A stretch of 64,000 nt of DNA from Amycolatopsis acidicola (GCF_007713735.2 NZ_VMNW02000020.1:1-64000), one strand, 5' to 3'; shown: positions 1 to 9,005, numbered from the stretch's first letter. Numbers and translations are program-made. Notes: generated from the sequence alone by a model not told the origin.

Positions 1-44
1 GGAGCAGGCGGGCCCCGGCCCCGGCCCCGGCGCCCGCCTGCTCC
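1..44. repeat. Perfect 13-bp inverted repeat at the left edge
   Basis: Bases 1-13 and 32-44 are exact reverse complements, separated by an 18-base loop made of CCCGG-type repeats. It could be a transcription-terminator hairpin or GC-rich coding sequence that happens to pair. The left side is cut by the window edge, so its context is unknown. No T-tract follows. Confidence 0.45.
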
Positions 45-351
45 TGGTCACCTGGCATCCGGCCGGCCGCACCGCGACCGCCGCCGGGCTCGTGCGCAAT
101 GCGGCGGGGCACCTGGCACCGGTGGTCCGACGGCGGCACCGAACCGGCCAGGACGGCGTTCGTCCTCATCGGCGCGGAGCAGGACCGGCGAGTACCACGA
201 CACCGTTACGGCTGCGCGATTTTACCCTCGGCTGGCTCGCCGACTGGCTGGCGGGCACCACGGCCCAACCTTCACCGACTGTGAGCAGCTCCGGCGATGG
301 CCGGTCACCGGCCTGCCCGGTTCCTGATCCGCGGTCAGGGAATTCCGCGCC
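45..351. other. Stretch without a recognisable gene
   Basis: A frame open from the left edge to about base 367 on the + strand gives a low-complexity, Arg/Pro/Thr-rich translation that I do not recognise and that runs into the dioxygenase remnant on the opposite strand. I see no convincing start, ribosome site or protein motif. It is best treated as decayed or non-coding DNA. Confidence 0.4.
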
Positions 352-675
352 ATCCCGCTCCACATGAAGCCACTGGACGGTCCCCTCCGGCTGGCCGGAA
401 TTGGCCTCGAACTGGGAGAGTCGGACTGGAATGTCCTCGCGCTTCTCGATAGCGCGATGCTGCCGGGTGGCGACATCCGAGGAGACCGCGGCGACGTAGC
501 CGTCCCCGTCGAAGAACCGCGCGCCGTAGCCACCCCCTGGGGTTGCCCAGCTTTTGGGCTGGTGGACGAGCCGCACTCCCTGCTGGACGAGCTGGGCGGT
601 CAAAATGTCCACGTCCTCAGCCGAAGCAGCGCGTTCAAACAATCTCTCGCGATATGGCACATCAACCAGGTTGAC
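352..675 (-). pseudogene. Fragment of a VOC-family extradiol dioxygenase
   Basis: The minus-strand translation contains a middle piece of a vicinal-oxygen-chelate dioxygenase: GGGYGARFFDGDG followed by an RxxxEKREDIPVRLS-like segment. It closely parallels GGGYGVRFFDGDG and EEREPIPVRLSHV in the intact paralogue at 49174-50112. Both flanks break off: the N-terminal metal-binding region and the whole C-terminal catalytic half are missing, and the His of the RLSH motif is replaced by Gln. It is therefore a relic, not a working enzyme. It lies head to head with a LysR fragment, suggesting a former dioxygenase/LysR divergent pair. Confidence 0.65.
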
Positions 676-688
676 AGGGTGTCGCGAC

Positions 689-1048
689 ATGGACTTCAAC
701 CGCGTCGACCTCAACCTGCTGATCGTCCCGCGCGAGGCGTTCGAGGGACACGCGCTCTTCCCGCATGCCGAGCTCTTCACGGACCGGTACCTCGTGGCCG
801 TCGACAACGAGCATCCGGAGACCGGCGACGAGATCACCCTCGGGCAGTTCAGCACGCTCCCCTACCTCGCCACCTCGTCGGGGCATCTGAGGTCGCGCTC
901 CGAGATGCAGCTGGACCTCCTGGGTGTGCCGAGGAACGTGGAGATCACCACGGCCTTCGGCCTCGCACCCTTCCTGCTCAAGGGAACCCGGCTCATTGCC
1001 CTCATCCACGAGCGGCTCGCGAACCGGACAGTCGTCTGCGGGGATGGG
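689..1048 (+). pseudogene. Fragment of a LysR-type regulator (substrate-binding domain)
   Basis: About 120 residues match the C-terminal effector-binding half of LysR regulators of the aromatic-catabolism type: a VDLNLLIVPRE-like opening, then LFTDRYLVAVDNEHP, a TLPYLA segment, and LAPFLLKGTRLIALIHERLA. The N-terminal winged helix-turn-helix and first lobe are absent, and the upstream sequence in this frame has no homology. The 3' end runs into the convergent FAH gene. It is a truncated pseudogene, probably once paired with the dioxygenase fragment at 352-675. Confidence 0.65.
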
Positions 1049-1049
1049 G

Positions 1050-1898
1050 TCACGCCGTTCCCGGACTACGGCGGGAAACGATCGTGTTGCGCAGCACGCC
1101 GAGCCGGTCCACCTCGACCTCCACGACGTCTCCCGGCTGGAGCAGCCACCGCGGGGTCCGCGCGTAGCCGACTCCCGAGGGGGTCCCGGTCGCGAGGAGA
1201 TCCCCGGGCCGGATGGTGAACGTGCGTGAGATGTGGGCGAGCGTGTCTCCCACGGTGTAGACCATCTCGCTCGTGCTGCCGTCCTGCACGGTCTCGCCGT
1301 TGACGCGGGTTCGCACGCGCAACCCGTCGCGCAGATCGCCGACCTCGGCGGCAGGGACCATCGGCCCGAGCGGGCCGGAGGAATCGGCGTTCTTGCCCAG
1401 GATCCATTGCGAAGTCAGCTTTTGCGCACGCCGCGCGGTGACGTCGTTGAACGTCGAGTACCCGGCGACGGCGGCGAGCGCCTCGTCGGGCCCGGCGTCG
1501 GCGAGCGTCCGGCCGACCCAGGCGACGACCTCGCCCTCCCAGTCGAGCCCTTCTTCACTGGACGGCACCGGGATCTCCGCGCCGCCGACGGTGAGCGACT
1601 GCGTCCAGCGGGCGAACAACGTCGGGTACTCGGGCAGCTCGGCGTCGCGGTAGGAGCCCTCGGCGACGTGCTTGAGGTAGTTCAGCCCGATGCAGATCAC
1701 CCGTGCACCGGGCAGCACCGGTGGAACGAGCCGCATTTCCGAGACCGGCACGGTCGCGCCGGCCGGCGGGCGTGCCAGGAAACCCCCGGCGTCGCACCAG
1801 AACTCCTCCAGTCCCGCGATGACGGTGGCGGTCTCGCCGTCCTCGGCCAGGCTCGCGACCTCGACGCCGCCGTCCCGATCCACTCCCACGATGCGCAT
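1050..1898 (-). CDS. Fumarylacetoacetate hydrolase (FAH) family protein
   Basis: This 282-residue protein has the FAH fold of Mg2+-dependent hydrolases, decarboxylases and isomerases acting on 2-oxo or 1,3-dioxo acids from aromatic ring cleavage. Visible marks are ICIGLNYLKHVAE near the N-terminus, the DWEGEVVAWVG metal-binding segment, the FNDVTAR segment and the GDLLATGTPSGVG signature near the C-terminus. The start is ATG 1898, preceded by GGAGGAGG; an in-frame ATG 15 bases upstream lacks such a site. It is divergent from the GntR regulator, with a palindrome between them, so it is probably controlled by that regulator. The exact substrate cannot be read from sequence. Confidence 0.88.
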   Translation of the reverse strand: MRIVGVDRDGGVEVASLAEDGETATVIAGLEEFWCDAGGFLARPPAGATVPVSEMRLVPPVLPGARVICIGLNYLKHVAEGSYRDAELPEYPTLFARWTQSLTVGGAEIPVPSSEEGLDWEGEVVAWVGRTLADAGPDEALAAVAGYSTFNDVTARRAQKLTSQWILGKNADSSGPLGPMVPAAEVGDLRDGLRVRTRVNGETVQDGSTSEMVYTVGDTLAHISRTFTIRPGDLLATGTPSGVGYARTPRWLLQPGDVVEVEVDRLGVLRNTIVSRRSPGTA

Positions 1899-1916
1899 CC
1901 GTGCCTCCTCCATGCC

Positions 1917-1934
1917 TAAAGGTTAGAACCTTTA
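1917..1934. promoter_or_regulatory. Candidate GntR operator, 18-bp palindrome
   Basis: TAAAGGTT-AG-AACCTTTA is a perfect 8-2-8 palindrome in the short gap between the divergent FAH and GntR starts. Its place and size fit an autoregulatory FadR/FCD-type GntR operator controlling both directions. The regulator start (ATG 1950 or TTG 1938) is so close that its transcript may be leaderless. Confidence 0.65.
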
Positions 1935-1949
1935 TGGTTGAATGACACT

Positions 1950-2645
1950 ATGCCGAACGACACGCCGGGTCTGGCGGCCGGACTGGCCACGAGTGACCGC
2001 ACCCGGGCCGAACAACTGGCCGACCTGCTGGAAGAGCGCATCCGCGCGTTGGGGCCGGGCGCGCCGGTCGGCACCATCGAGGAGATCCGCGCCGAGTCCG
2101 GCCTGGCCCGCGCCACGGTCAGCGAGGCTATCCGCCTGTTGCGTGACCGCGGGCTGCTGGCGATCAGGCCGGGCCGCGGCGGCGGGCTGTTCGTCGCCGA
2201 GCAGGGGCCGGTCGTGCGGATGCGGCAAACACTGCTCGGCGTCCGCGAGAATCCCTCGACGGTCGCCGACGCGGTCGAGTTGCGCAACCAGCTCGAAGAA
2301 TTGATCGATGTCGGCGCCGCGCGCCGCTGCGGCCCGGACGACGCGGCCGAGCTGCGCGCCTGCCTTGCCGTGATGGAAACGGCATCGTCGTGGGAGGCGT
2401 TCGTCCGCGCCAACTGGGCACTGCACGAACGCATCGCGCAGCTATGCCCGAACGCCATGGCCCGCGCCGTATACCTCGGCACCCTCGGACACCTCGCGGC
2501 CACCGAACCGCAGCCGTCCGGCACCCGTGCGGACGCGTACCGCGCCAGGCGCCTGACTGTCCACAGTGAACTCGTCGAAGCCATCGCCGCGGGTGACACC
2601 AGGAAAGTGCGCACCGTCGTCACCCGCCACAACAAAGCCGACTGA
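1950..2645 (+). CDS. GntR-family transcriptional regulator (FCD type)
   Basis: This cytoplasmic regulator of 231 residues has an N-terminal winged helix-turn-helix (residues about 18-75, with EEIRAESGLARATVSEAIRLLRDRGLL and the wing RPGRGGGLFV) followed by an all-helical FCD ligand domain. FCD regulators usually bind a carboxylate intermediate of the pathway they control. ATG 1950 is chosen; an in-frame TTG at 1938 is possible, and neither has a clear Shine-Dalgarno site. It is divergent from the FAH gene and co-directional with the DUF3500 gene 17 bases downstream, so all three probably form one regulatory unit. Confidence 0.88.
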   Translation: MPNDTPGLAAGLATSDRTRAEQLADLLEERIRALGPGAPVGTIEEIRAESGLARATVSEAIRLLRDRGLLAIRPGRGGGLFVAEQGPVVRMRQTLLGVRENPSTVADAVELRNQLEELIDVGAARRCGPDDAAELRACLAVMETASSWEAFVRANWALHERIAQLCPNAMARAVYLGTLGHLAATEPQPSGTRADAYRARRLTVHSELVEAIAAGDTRKVRTVVTRHNKAD

Positions 2646-2662
2646 GCGCGAAGGAGCCCCGC

Positions 2663-3895
2663 ATGTCCCCCGCCGACTTCCGCCGCTACCTGTTCCCGCC
2701 CGACTCGCCGCGCATCACCGCGGTCAAGGGCCTGGACGCGTACGAGTACCGGGAGGCCGCCAAAGCGCACCCCTTCACCGGCGGGCTCATCCGCGGCTGG
2801 AAACCGTTGCAGCTCCAGGAGTTCCGCGGGATCACCGAGGACGGACAGCTGCAGCCGGACGTTCATCCGTTCACCCCCGCGCGCCCGGGCGAAGAGGCGC
2901 CCACCGAGCCCATGATCGCGGCCGCGCGGGCCTTGGAAGAAGCCCTCGACGACGAAGGGCGCGCGAAGCTGTCGTACCCGGTCGACGCCGTCGAATGGCA
3001 GACCTGGGCGAACCCGGAGTTCCTGCAGTTCGACACCGGCGTCAGGCTGGAGTTCCAGCCGCCCGAAGTCCGGCGGGCGGCGCTCGACCTGGTCCGCGCG
3101 TCGCTGAGCCCGGAGGGTTACCGCCTGGTGCACGACATGATGCTCGTCAACGGGTTCCTCGGGGAGGTCGTCGGCCTGGAACCGATCCTCAACGAGTTCA
3201 GCTACAACTTCGCGCTGTACGGCAGGCCCGATCCCGTGGAGCCGTGGGGCTGGCAGCTGTTCGGGCACCACTGCGCGGTGAACTGCCTCGTGATCGAAGG
3301 GCGGATGGTCGTCAGCCCGGTGTTCCTCGGCGCGGAGCCGAATGAGATCGACGAAGGCCCCCGCGCGGGCACGACGGCGTTCACCGACCGGATCGAGCTC
3401 GGCACCGGCCTGATGGCCGCACTACCCGAAGACCAGCGGCGCGCGGCCGTGGTCTACGAGCGGATGGTCGACCCGGCCATGCCCCCGGACCGGGTACACC
3501 CCGGCGACGAACGGCACCTGGGCGGTGCGTTTCAGGACAACCGGATCATCCCGGCCGAGGGAATCCCGGTCGCGGAAATGCCCTCGCGGGCCAAGGAAAT
3601 CGTGCTTTCCATCGCGGAGTCCTTCGTGTCCCTGCTGCCCGAAGGCCCCCGCGCTGCCCGGATGCGGGAGATCCGCGAGCACCTCGGCGAGACATGGTTC
3701 AGCTGGATCGGCGGGCACGAACCGGGGGACGTGTTCTACTACCGCGTGCAGTCGCCGGTCCTGATCGCGGAACTGGACCACCACTGCGGGGTTTTCCTCG
3801 ACTACGACACGCCGAAGCCCTTCCACATCCATACTGTGCTGCGAACTCCGAATGGGAACGATTATGGTCGCGCCTGGGTGCGGCAGCGGCAGTAG
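2663..3895 (+). CDS. DUF3500 domain protein
   Basis: This protein of 410 residues belongs to the DUF3500 family, recognised by its C-terminal HIHTVLRTPNGNDYG signature and by the EFSYNFALYGRPDP and GHHCAVNCLVI segments. The biochemical function is not established to my knowledge. The conserved His/Asp/Asn-rich motifs suggest an enzyme. The start has an AAGGAG site seven bases upstream. It follows the GntR gene directly and faces the three-gene cassette convergently. There is no signal peptide. Co-location with an FAH hydrolase suggests a role in small-molecule acid catabolism, which is inference. Confidence 0.8.
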   Translation: MSPADFRRYLFPPDSPRITAVKGLDAYEYREAAKAHPFTGGLIRGWKPLQLQEFRGITEDGQLQPDVHPFTPARPGEEAPTEPMIAAARALEEALDDEGRAKLSYPVDAVEWQTWANPEFLQFDTGVRLEFQPPEVRRAALDLVRASLSPEGYRLVHDMMLVNGFLGEVVGLEPILNEFSYNFALYGRPDPVEPWGWQLFGHHCAVNCLVIEGRMVVSPVFLGAEPNEIDEGPRAGTTAFTDRIELGTGLMAALPEDQRRAAVVYERMVDPAMPPDRVHPGDERHLGGAFQDNRIIPAEGIPVAEMPSRAKEIVLSIAESFVSLLPEGPRAARMREIREHLGETWFSWIGGHEPGDVFYYRVQSPVLIAELDHHCGVFLDYDTPKPFHIHTVLRTPNGNDYGRAWVRQRQ

Positions 3896-3923
3896 CCTCC
3901 CAGGACGGGGCGCGGCGTCCCGG

Positions 3924-4658
3924 CTACTGACCGGTCCGGGGCGAACGTCCGGGGGTGGTACCGCGAGCTCCTGGGTTGAGGTACTCGGCGAAGCGTCGCG
4001 CTTCGTCAGGATGACCGAAGCGGGCCATACCCGCCTCGACGAGCTCGATCAGGCGTACTTTCTCCTCCCACGAAAGGGCGCGGGTGAATTCGACGAGAAT
4101 ACGCCCTGCCTCACGCCAGGACTGCTCCGCGTCATTGTCCGAAATTTCGCCGAGCAATGTTTTTATCTTGCCATAGCTATCGATTTCTATGTCATCGGGA
4201 TGCTGCATGAACCAGTACGCCATTGCCGACCCCGGGTTGGCCAGAACGCTACGGCGGAATCTCTCGAGCCTGGTGATCTCATGCGAGAGAAGCTGGTCCT
4301 CGAGCTTTTCCCGCCGAAGCCGGGACTGGTGTTCTCGCGCTTCCTCCATGACACTGGCAGGAACGTAGAGCCGGGCAGTCGCGGACGTTATCCGCACCTC
4401 TCCGCGCCCGTCCTCCCGGAGACGGCCAAGTTCACTGTCGACCCGATCCTGAGCCGACGAGCATTCCAAAATCGAATAGCCTGAGGCGGCCCGCGCGGCA
4501 TCGGCAACAGCCACCCGGACGACGGCCTCAGGGTTTCGTTGCAGCCCGCGCCTTCCCGGTCGCCACTCTGCCACGAAGTCCGCGGAAAACGACAAGCCGA
4601 CGTCACGGCTCGGTATTTCACCACCAAACCTGATGAAGGTTGATCTACGTTTCCACAT
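3924..4658 (-). CDS. Conserved hypothetical, SPFH/band-7-like protein
   Basis: This protein of 244 residues, third in a three-gene cassette, is not securely recognised. Its layout resembles actinobacterial SPFH/band-7-like proteins: a beta-rich first half (VGLSFSADFVAEWRP, then AVVRVAVADAA), a VRITSATARLYVP strand region, and a charged helix (EEAREHQSRLRREKLEDQL) leading to ANPGSAMAYWFMQHPDD. There is no transmembrane segment and no catalytic motif. It starts 10 bases after the stop of the upstream large gene without an obvious ribosome site, so it is probably translationally coupled. It ends convergent with the DUF3500 gene. Confidence 0.6.
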   Translation of the reverse strand: MWKRRSTFIRFGGEIPSRDVGLSFSADFVAEWRPGRRGLQRNPEAVVRVAVADAARAASGYSILECSSAQDRVDSELGRLREDGRGEVRITSATARLYVPASVMEEAREHQSRLRREKLEDQLLSHEITRLERFRRSVLANPGSAMAYWFMQHPDDIEIDSYGKIKTLLGEISDNDAEQSWREAGRILVEFTRALSWEEKVRLIELVEAGMARFGHPDEARRFAEYLNPGARGTTPGRSPRTGQ

Positions 4659-4668
4659 TGCGACGTTG

Positions 4669-6810
4669 TTACACTCGAAGGTGCACGTGCGACAAAATCA
4701 CATCACGAACTCGCGCGCGCGATTCAGCGTCCGCCGAGTCGTCGTCGACCGGGGCCCAACGGTACAGAAGGCGTGTCAGGAACACCGGCCGCCGTTCGTC
4801 AAGTTCCCCGGGTTGCCATCCCTTTGCGGCTGACGCGAGGAGTTCGGCCAGGTCGGCTTGGAACGCCGGATATCGAATGGCAGCCCCGAGCCATGAGGCA
4901 AGCACCTCGCCGGCCGCCGGCGGCCGGGTGTCCAGCACGGCTCTCCACCCTTTGATCAGCTGATCACGCGTTGCTTGGCCACTCTCGTCCGTGCGCGCCA
5001 GCTCCGGCAGGTCGGCGCGCCGGTCATGGAGGGCCGCCAACGCGAGAAAGACCGTCGCACCGAGGGGCCGGTTGCCGGGGTCCTCACACCACTTGACGAC
5101 ACGGCCGAGAATGTGCCGATCAGCATCCTGACGCGCCCAGAGGGCGCCGATCGCGTCGACGACCGCCTGGCGTACCTCCGGGTCGGAGTTCTGCCCGATC
5201 TCGCCCAGCCTGCGAAGCGCGAGCCGGGGATGGATCAATCCCCACGGGCCGCCACACACCGCTGCAGCCAATAACGGGAGTGGCGCCTCGTCTTTTCGTT
5301 TGGCGAAGGCAAGCAGGTCAGCACGTGTCCTCTTACCGACGTCGTCATCTCTCAACGCGACTGCCGTAACGAGATCCGCGACGACCGGGCGCAGTTCGAC
5401 ATCGACGGCCCACTCATTGGTCACAGTGCGAAGGAGCTCGACCTCCCCCTGCCGCTCTGTCCACCGCAGCACATACTGCGCGACACGGTTGGCAACCACG
5501 ACGCGATCGGTGGCTATGATGCGCGGCAGGGCACCCAGCCACTTGACGAAGCGGGCTCGCAGATGCTGGCGATCAGCCCAGAAGTAGTCCAGCACCGCGT
5601 CTGCGTACCCCGGCCTCGTGAACTTGACGCGATCATCGTCAGCAAGTTCAGCACGAACCTTGCGAGTCAGTTCCAGAATTCCCGGGCCACGCTGCCCCGC
5701 CACATCGGGTCCGCTTTCTCCCAGAGCGACGGCCAACTCCACTGTCGCCTCGAATACGGCACCGGCTGTCCCTCCCTCCATGGCCGCCGCGGCGAGCAGG
5801 TAATTACGAACAAAGCTGTCGCCATTGGCTATATGCCAGTCGAGCAGCTCCTTACGCCAGTTGTTGAGGATTCGGAGGACGGCATCGATCCGGTACCGCA
5901 TCCGGTCGTCCGCCGTCCATCGGGCGGTGTCGGCATCGGTGTCTTTCAGGACCAAGGTTTCGTCGCCGGAGTAGTGAACGGTCTCGATCACCTGGGCGTG
6001 ACGCAAAGCCTCGGCGGGCGTCGCTGACGACAGCCTCTCGACCAGCTGTTGCTCCCGAAGATACGGCTCCGGATCAACAGGCCTGTCGCCGACCGACAGC
6101 TGCTTACGAACTATCACGCGCGCGGGAACGCGAGCCAGCCTGTACTCCAGCGGTTCAGCGCCACCACACACCCGGCTCCACGTATTCGGCTGGACGATCA
6201 CGACCAGGTAAGAGCCTTTGTCACGTAGTTGGTCCTGCAACGACCACAGCGTGAGACCAAAGGAGGGATCGAGCTCGGTGTCGTTGCGCAGATCGAGCAA
6301 CCACCCGGAACTCCGATCCAGCTGCAGGGCGTCCAAGTCGAGGCGATCACCGGGTTCCCTGAACACCTGACGTGGGACGACGTCCCCGCGACCGGCCAAC
6401 AGCGTCACCGCCGCATGATGTCGCCCGGCATCCTGTTCGGCGACGACCACCACCACGTGGTGAAAGTCGAGTATCCTCCTCGATTTCGAGAAATCCTCAG
6501 GGGCGGCGAAGGTCTTCCCACGCTGCTCGACATAGGCTGACGGCAGGTTGTGCGCGGCCATCGCACGGCCGACGACTTGCTGGACGAACCCGGCTACCGT
6601 CCCGCCGTCGTTGCGGTCGACCTTGACCTCCACCCGCACGGGGACGTGCCGGGAATCGCGCGGATCTTGCTCGGCCCCGGCAGCGGGCTCGAGGTTCTGG
6701 CTCGGTTCGCCCTCAGGGTCTTCGGTTTCGGTCGAGCCTGGATCCGCTTCGGCCGCCGACGACTCGCCGATGCTCGGATTGCTGAAATCAGCCGGCTCCG
6801 GACTGCCCAC
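4669..6810 (-). CDS. Large protein with degenerate P-loop-like domain and helical repeats
   Basis: The middle member of the cassette, 713 residues. GTG 6810 is chosen because GAGGAGG lies eight bases upstream and overlaps the stop of the preceding gene; longer in-frame starts lack a site. The first 55 residues are acidic and Ser/Pro-rich, probably disordered. Around residues 120-180 a hydrophobic strand, VVVVVAEQDAGRHHAAV, and a GWLLDLRND strand occupy Walker A and Walker B positions of a STAND/AAA-like domain, but the G-x-x-G-K-[ST] loop is lost. The second half (about 370-700) is helical, HEAT/TPR-like. The overall design suggests a signalling or conflict-system effector; the function is unknown. 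Confidence 0.6.
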   Translation of the reverse strand: MGSPEPADFSNPSIGESSAAEADPGSTETEDPEGEPSQNLEPAAGAEQDPRDSRHVPVRVEVKVDRNDGGTVAGFVQQVVGRAMAAHNLPSAYVEQRGKTFAAPEDFSKSRRILDFHHVVVVVAEQDAGRHHAAVTLLAGRGDVVPRQVFREPGDRLDLDALQLDRSSGWLLDLRNDTELDPSFGLTLWSLQDQLRDKGSYLVVIVQPNTWSRVCGGAEPLEYRLARVPARVIVRKQLSVGDRPVDPEPYLREQQLVERLSSATPAEALRHAQVIETVHYSGDETLVLKDTDADTARWTADDRMRYRIDAVLRILNNWRKELLDWHIANGDSFVRNYLLAAAAMEGGTAGAVFEATVELAVALGESGPDVAGQRGPGILELTRKVRAELADDDRVKFTRPGYADAVLDYFWADRQHLRARFVKWLGALPRIIATDRVVVANRVAQYVLRWTERQGEVELLRTVTNEWAVDVELRPVVADLVTAVALRDDDVGKRTRADLLAFAKRKDEAPLPLLAAAVCGGPWGLIHPRLALRRLGEIGQNSDPEVRQAVVDAIGALWARQDADRHILGRVVKWCEDPGNRPLGATVFLALAALHDRRADLPELARTDESGQATRDQLIKGWRAVLDTRPPAAGEVLASWLGAAIRYPAFQADLAELLASAAKGWQPGELDERRPVFLTRLLYRWAPVDDDSADAESRARVRDVILSHVHLRV

Positions 6811-6823
6811 GGAAGTTGCCTCC

Positions 6824-7342
6824 TCAGCCAATCTCGTCCGCCCGGACCCCGATGACCGAGCCCCCTCGGCGGACCTGCTCGACATCGACGTCCACAGTTC
6901 CCCGACGGACCCGTTTCGCGTCCATCCCGACCATTTCTCCCGAAACCGTCTTGGCTTTCAGCTCGGCATGAATCTCCGACCGTCCGGCCTCGCCATCGAA
7001 TGTCAACGGCTGGTCATAGATCTGCTCCAGCATTGTCCGCAATCGCCCGAGCGCGGACCGGAGTTCCCCATCACCGATGTCCAGCTGATCAGGGTTGCGA
7101 TCGTAAGTGCTCAGCATTCCCATCAGCTCCCGCAGTTGCGGAAGAGCCCCCTCGACCAGATCAGCGCGTGGCTTCAGCGAGGTGAATTCTTCCCGGAGCA
7201 CCGCGGGACAATCGACCTCGTCCTCGCGCTGCTCTCCCCGCCCGCGTTTGTCGAGCAAACTGGCAAGTCGGCCGAACAGAAAATTGAACGCCTGATTCAA
7301 CGCCGCCCCGGCCAATGCCGGAAAACTCAACGGATCAACCAC
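6824..7342 (-). CDS. Small hypothetical protein, first gene of the three-gene cassette
   Basis: About 172 residues from GTG 7342; in-frame starts at 7351 and 7402 are possible and the choice is uncertain. The N-terminus has a short amphipathic or hydrophobic stretch (DPLSFPALAGAALNQAFNFLFGRL), then a charged middle and a C-terminal beta-rich tail containing DVDVEQVRRGGSVIGVRADEI. I do not recognise the family. The stop overlaps the ribosome site of the next gene, so the three genes form an operon. The N-terminal segment could attach the complex to a membrane or act as an adaptor; this is speculation. Confidence 0.5.
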   Translation of the reverse strand: MVDPLSFPALAGAALNQAFNFLFGRLASLLDKRGRGEQREDEVDCPAVLREEFTSLKPRADLVEGALPQLRELMGMLSTYDRNPDQLDIGDGELRSALGRLRTMLEQIYDQPLTFDGEAGRSEIHAELKAKTVSGEMVGMDAKRVRRGTVDVDVEQVRRGGSVIGVRADEIG

Positions 7343-7599
7343 GACGACCACGCTACCGAGAACCCCATGCGCCGCGCGGCGGTTTCGCATGGGTCCACTC
7401 ATTCAGCCCAGCTTCCCGGACCGGGCGGACAATCGACTCCGCCACCCGTCGTATCAGGTTTGACACCAAGTCACGCGGAAATCGCCTCCGTCCCCCGGGC
7501 GGCGGCATGGGAACGCCTCAGCGGGTCACTCTTCGAAACGGCGGCGCGCTCGGGCAGGGCGCCGTTCGCCGGAAAGCCGGGCCCCACACGGTGCCGGAC

Positions 7600-8868
7600 T
7601 CAGGCCGCGGAAGTCGGTGCGGCCGTCGTCGCTCGTTCGAACCACAGCGCGGAGTCGTCGGCCCGGAACAACTCTTGCAGGGCAAGCCCCGCGGCCGCGC
7701 TGACGCCTTCGTCCGCCGCGATCGGATGGTGCAGGACCTTGACGCTGGTGGCGGAAGCCTGGAACGACCGCTGCAGCAAAGCTCGCCGCACCGTCGCCTG
7801 GTAGTAGTCACCCACGTCGGGCAGGACCCCGCAGAGATACACGATCCCCGGATCGAAACCGGTGGCGAAGTTCGCCAGCGCCTCCCCCAGTTTGCTGGCG
7901 GACCTCTGGAGCAGCGCGACCGACACGGGGTCGAACTCGCGGGCGCCCTCGATCACGTCCTGGACCGTGAGGCGCCCGGCTTCAGCCAGGCGGGCCGACA
8001 GGGCCCGCGTCTGGCCATCCCGGGCGGCCTCGGTCGCGTCGCGGACCAGACCCCAGCCGGCCGCGACCGTTTCCAGGCATCCGGTCTGCCCGCAGATGCA
8101 GGGCGCGGCGTTCTCGCCCGTGACGACGACGGAGTGGCCGATGCCTCCGGCTCGCCCGAATCTCCCCCGGTGCACCCGCCCACCGGACAGCATCGCCATC
8201 CCGATGCCGTTGCTGACCTTGACCAGGAACATGTCACTGTGGTCGGCATCCTGGGGCGAGTGCTCCCAGACTTGCCGGGCGAGCAGGTTCAGGTCGTTTT
8301 CGACCCAGACGGGCACCGCCGTGTAGCCGGCGAACCAGCCGGGGATGTCGAACTCCAGCCACCCCGGCATGTCCAGCGCGCTCGTCAGCGACCGGCGGCG
8401 ATCGGCGTCCACGGGCCCGGGAAACCCGACCACAACCGCCCAAGGGTCGCGCGGGTCGCCCAGTTCAGCCGCCAGGGAGGCCAGGCTATCCCGGACGACG
8501 GTCAACGTCGCCTCCGGACCGATCCGCAGATCGGAGGCCACCGTTCGCCGGCCGAGCACCCGCGACGACAGATCCGTGATCGCCATGGAGATGTGCGCCC
8601 CGCCGATGTCGACGGCGTGGATGCGGCCGCGGTCGCCGCGGAACCGCAGCCGGCGCGACGGCCGCCCCCCGGTGGATCCCGCGTACTCGTCGTCGGCGAG
8701 TATCCCGGCGAGGATCGCCTGGTCGACACGATCCTCGACAGCCGTCCGGCCCAGCCCGGTAACTCTCATGAGCTCCCGCCGGGTGGTCGCCTGACCCGCC
8801 CGGACGAGGTTCACCACGCGAGTGGTCAGCTCATCGGGTGCGCGGAGCGATGTGACTTTGGCCGACAT
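7600..8868 (-). CDS. ROK-family transcriptional regulator
   Basis: A sugar-responsive repressor of 422 residues in the NagC/XylR (ROK) class. An N-terminal winged helix-turn-helix (residues about 25-60, TTRRELMRVTGLGRTAVEDRV) is followed by a ROK kinase-like domain with VDIGGAHISMAITD, GFPGPVD, WVENDLNLLA and the zinc motif CICGQTGCLE. It may sense a sugar, for example a 3-oxo sugar released by the C-glycoside deglycosidases. It lies downstream of, and on the same strand as, the CocE hydrolase, and near CGD module 1, its most likely target. A second ROK regulator at 62574 flanks CGD module 3. Confidence 0.9.
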   Translation of the reverse strand: MSAKVTSLRAPDELTTRVVNLVRAGQATTRRELMRVTGLGRTAVEDRVDQAILAGILADDEYAGSTGGRPSRRLRFRGDRGRIHAVDIGGAHISMAITDLSSRVLGRRTVASDLRIGPEATLTVVRDSLASLAAELGDPRDPWAVVVGFPGPVDADRRRSLTSALDMPGWLEFDIPGWFAGYTAVPVWVENDLNLLARQVWEHSPQDADHSDMFLVKVSNGIGMAMLSGGRVHRGRFGRAGGIGHSVVVTGENAAPCICGQTGCLETVAAGWGLVRDATEAARDGQTRALSARLAEAGRLTVQDVIEGAREFDPVSVALLQRSASKLGEALANFATGFDPGIVYLCGVLPDVGDYYQATVRRALLQRSFQASATSVKVLHHPIAADEGVSAAAGLALQELFRADDSALWFERATTAAPTSAA

Positions 8869-9005
8869 CCGTGCTCAAGCCCCCTTCTCTCCCTGTCCAC
8901 CCGGCGCGGGCGGTTCCGCTGTGCGGCAAGACATCCCGGCCTGTCCGGCCATGCGGCTCAACGATAACGCCCCCGGACTTCGCCACCGCGCCCGTCGCGC
9001 GGTCG

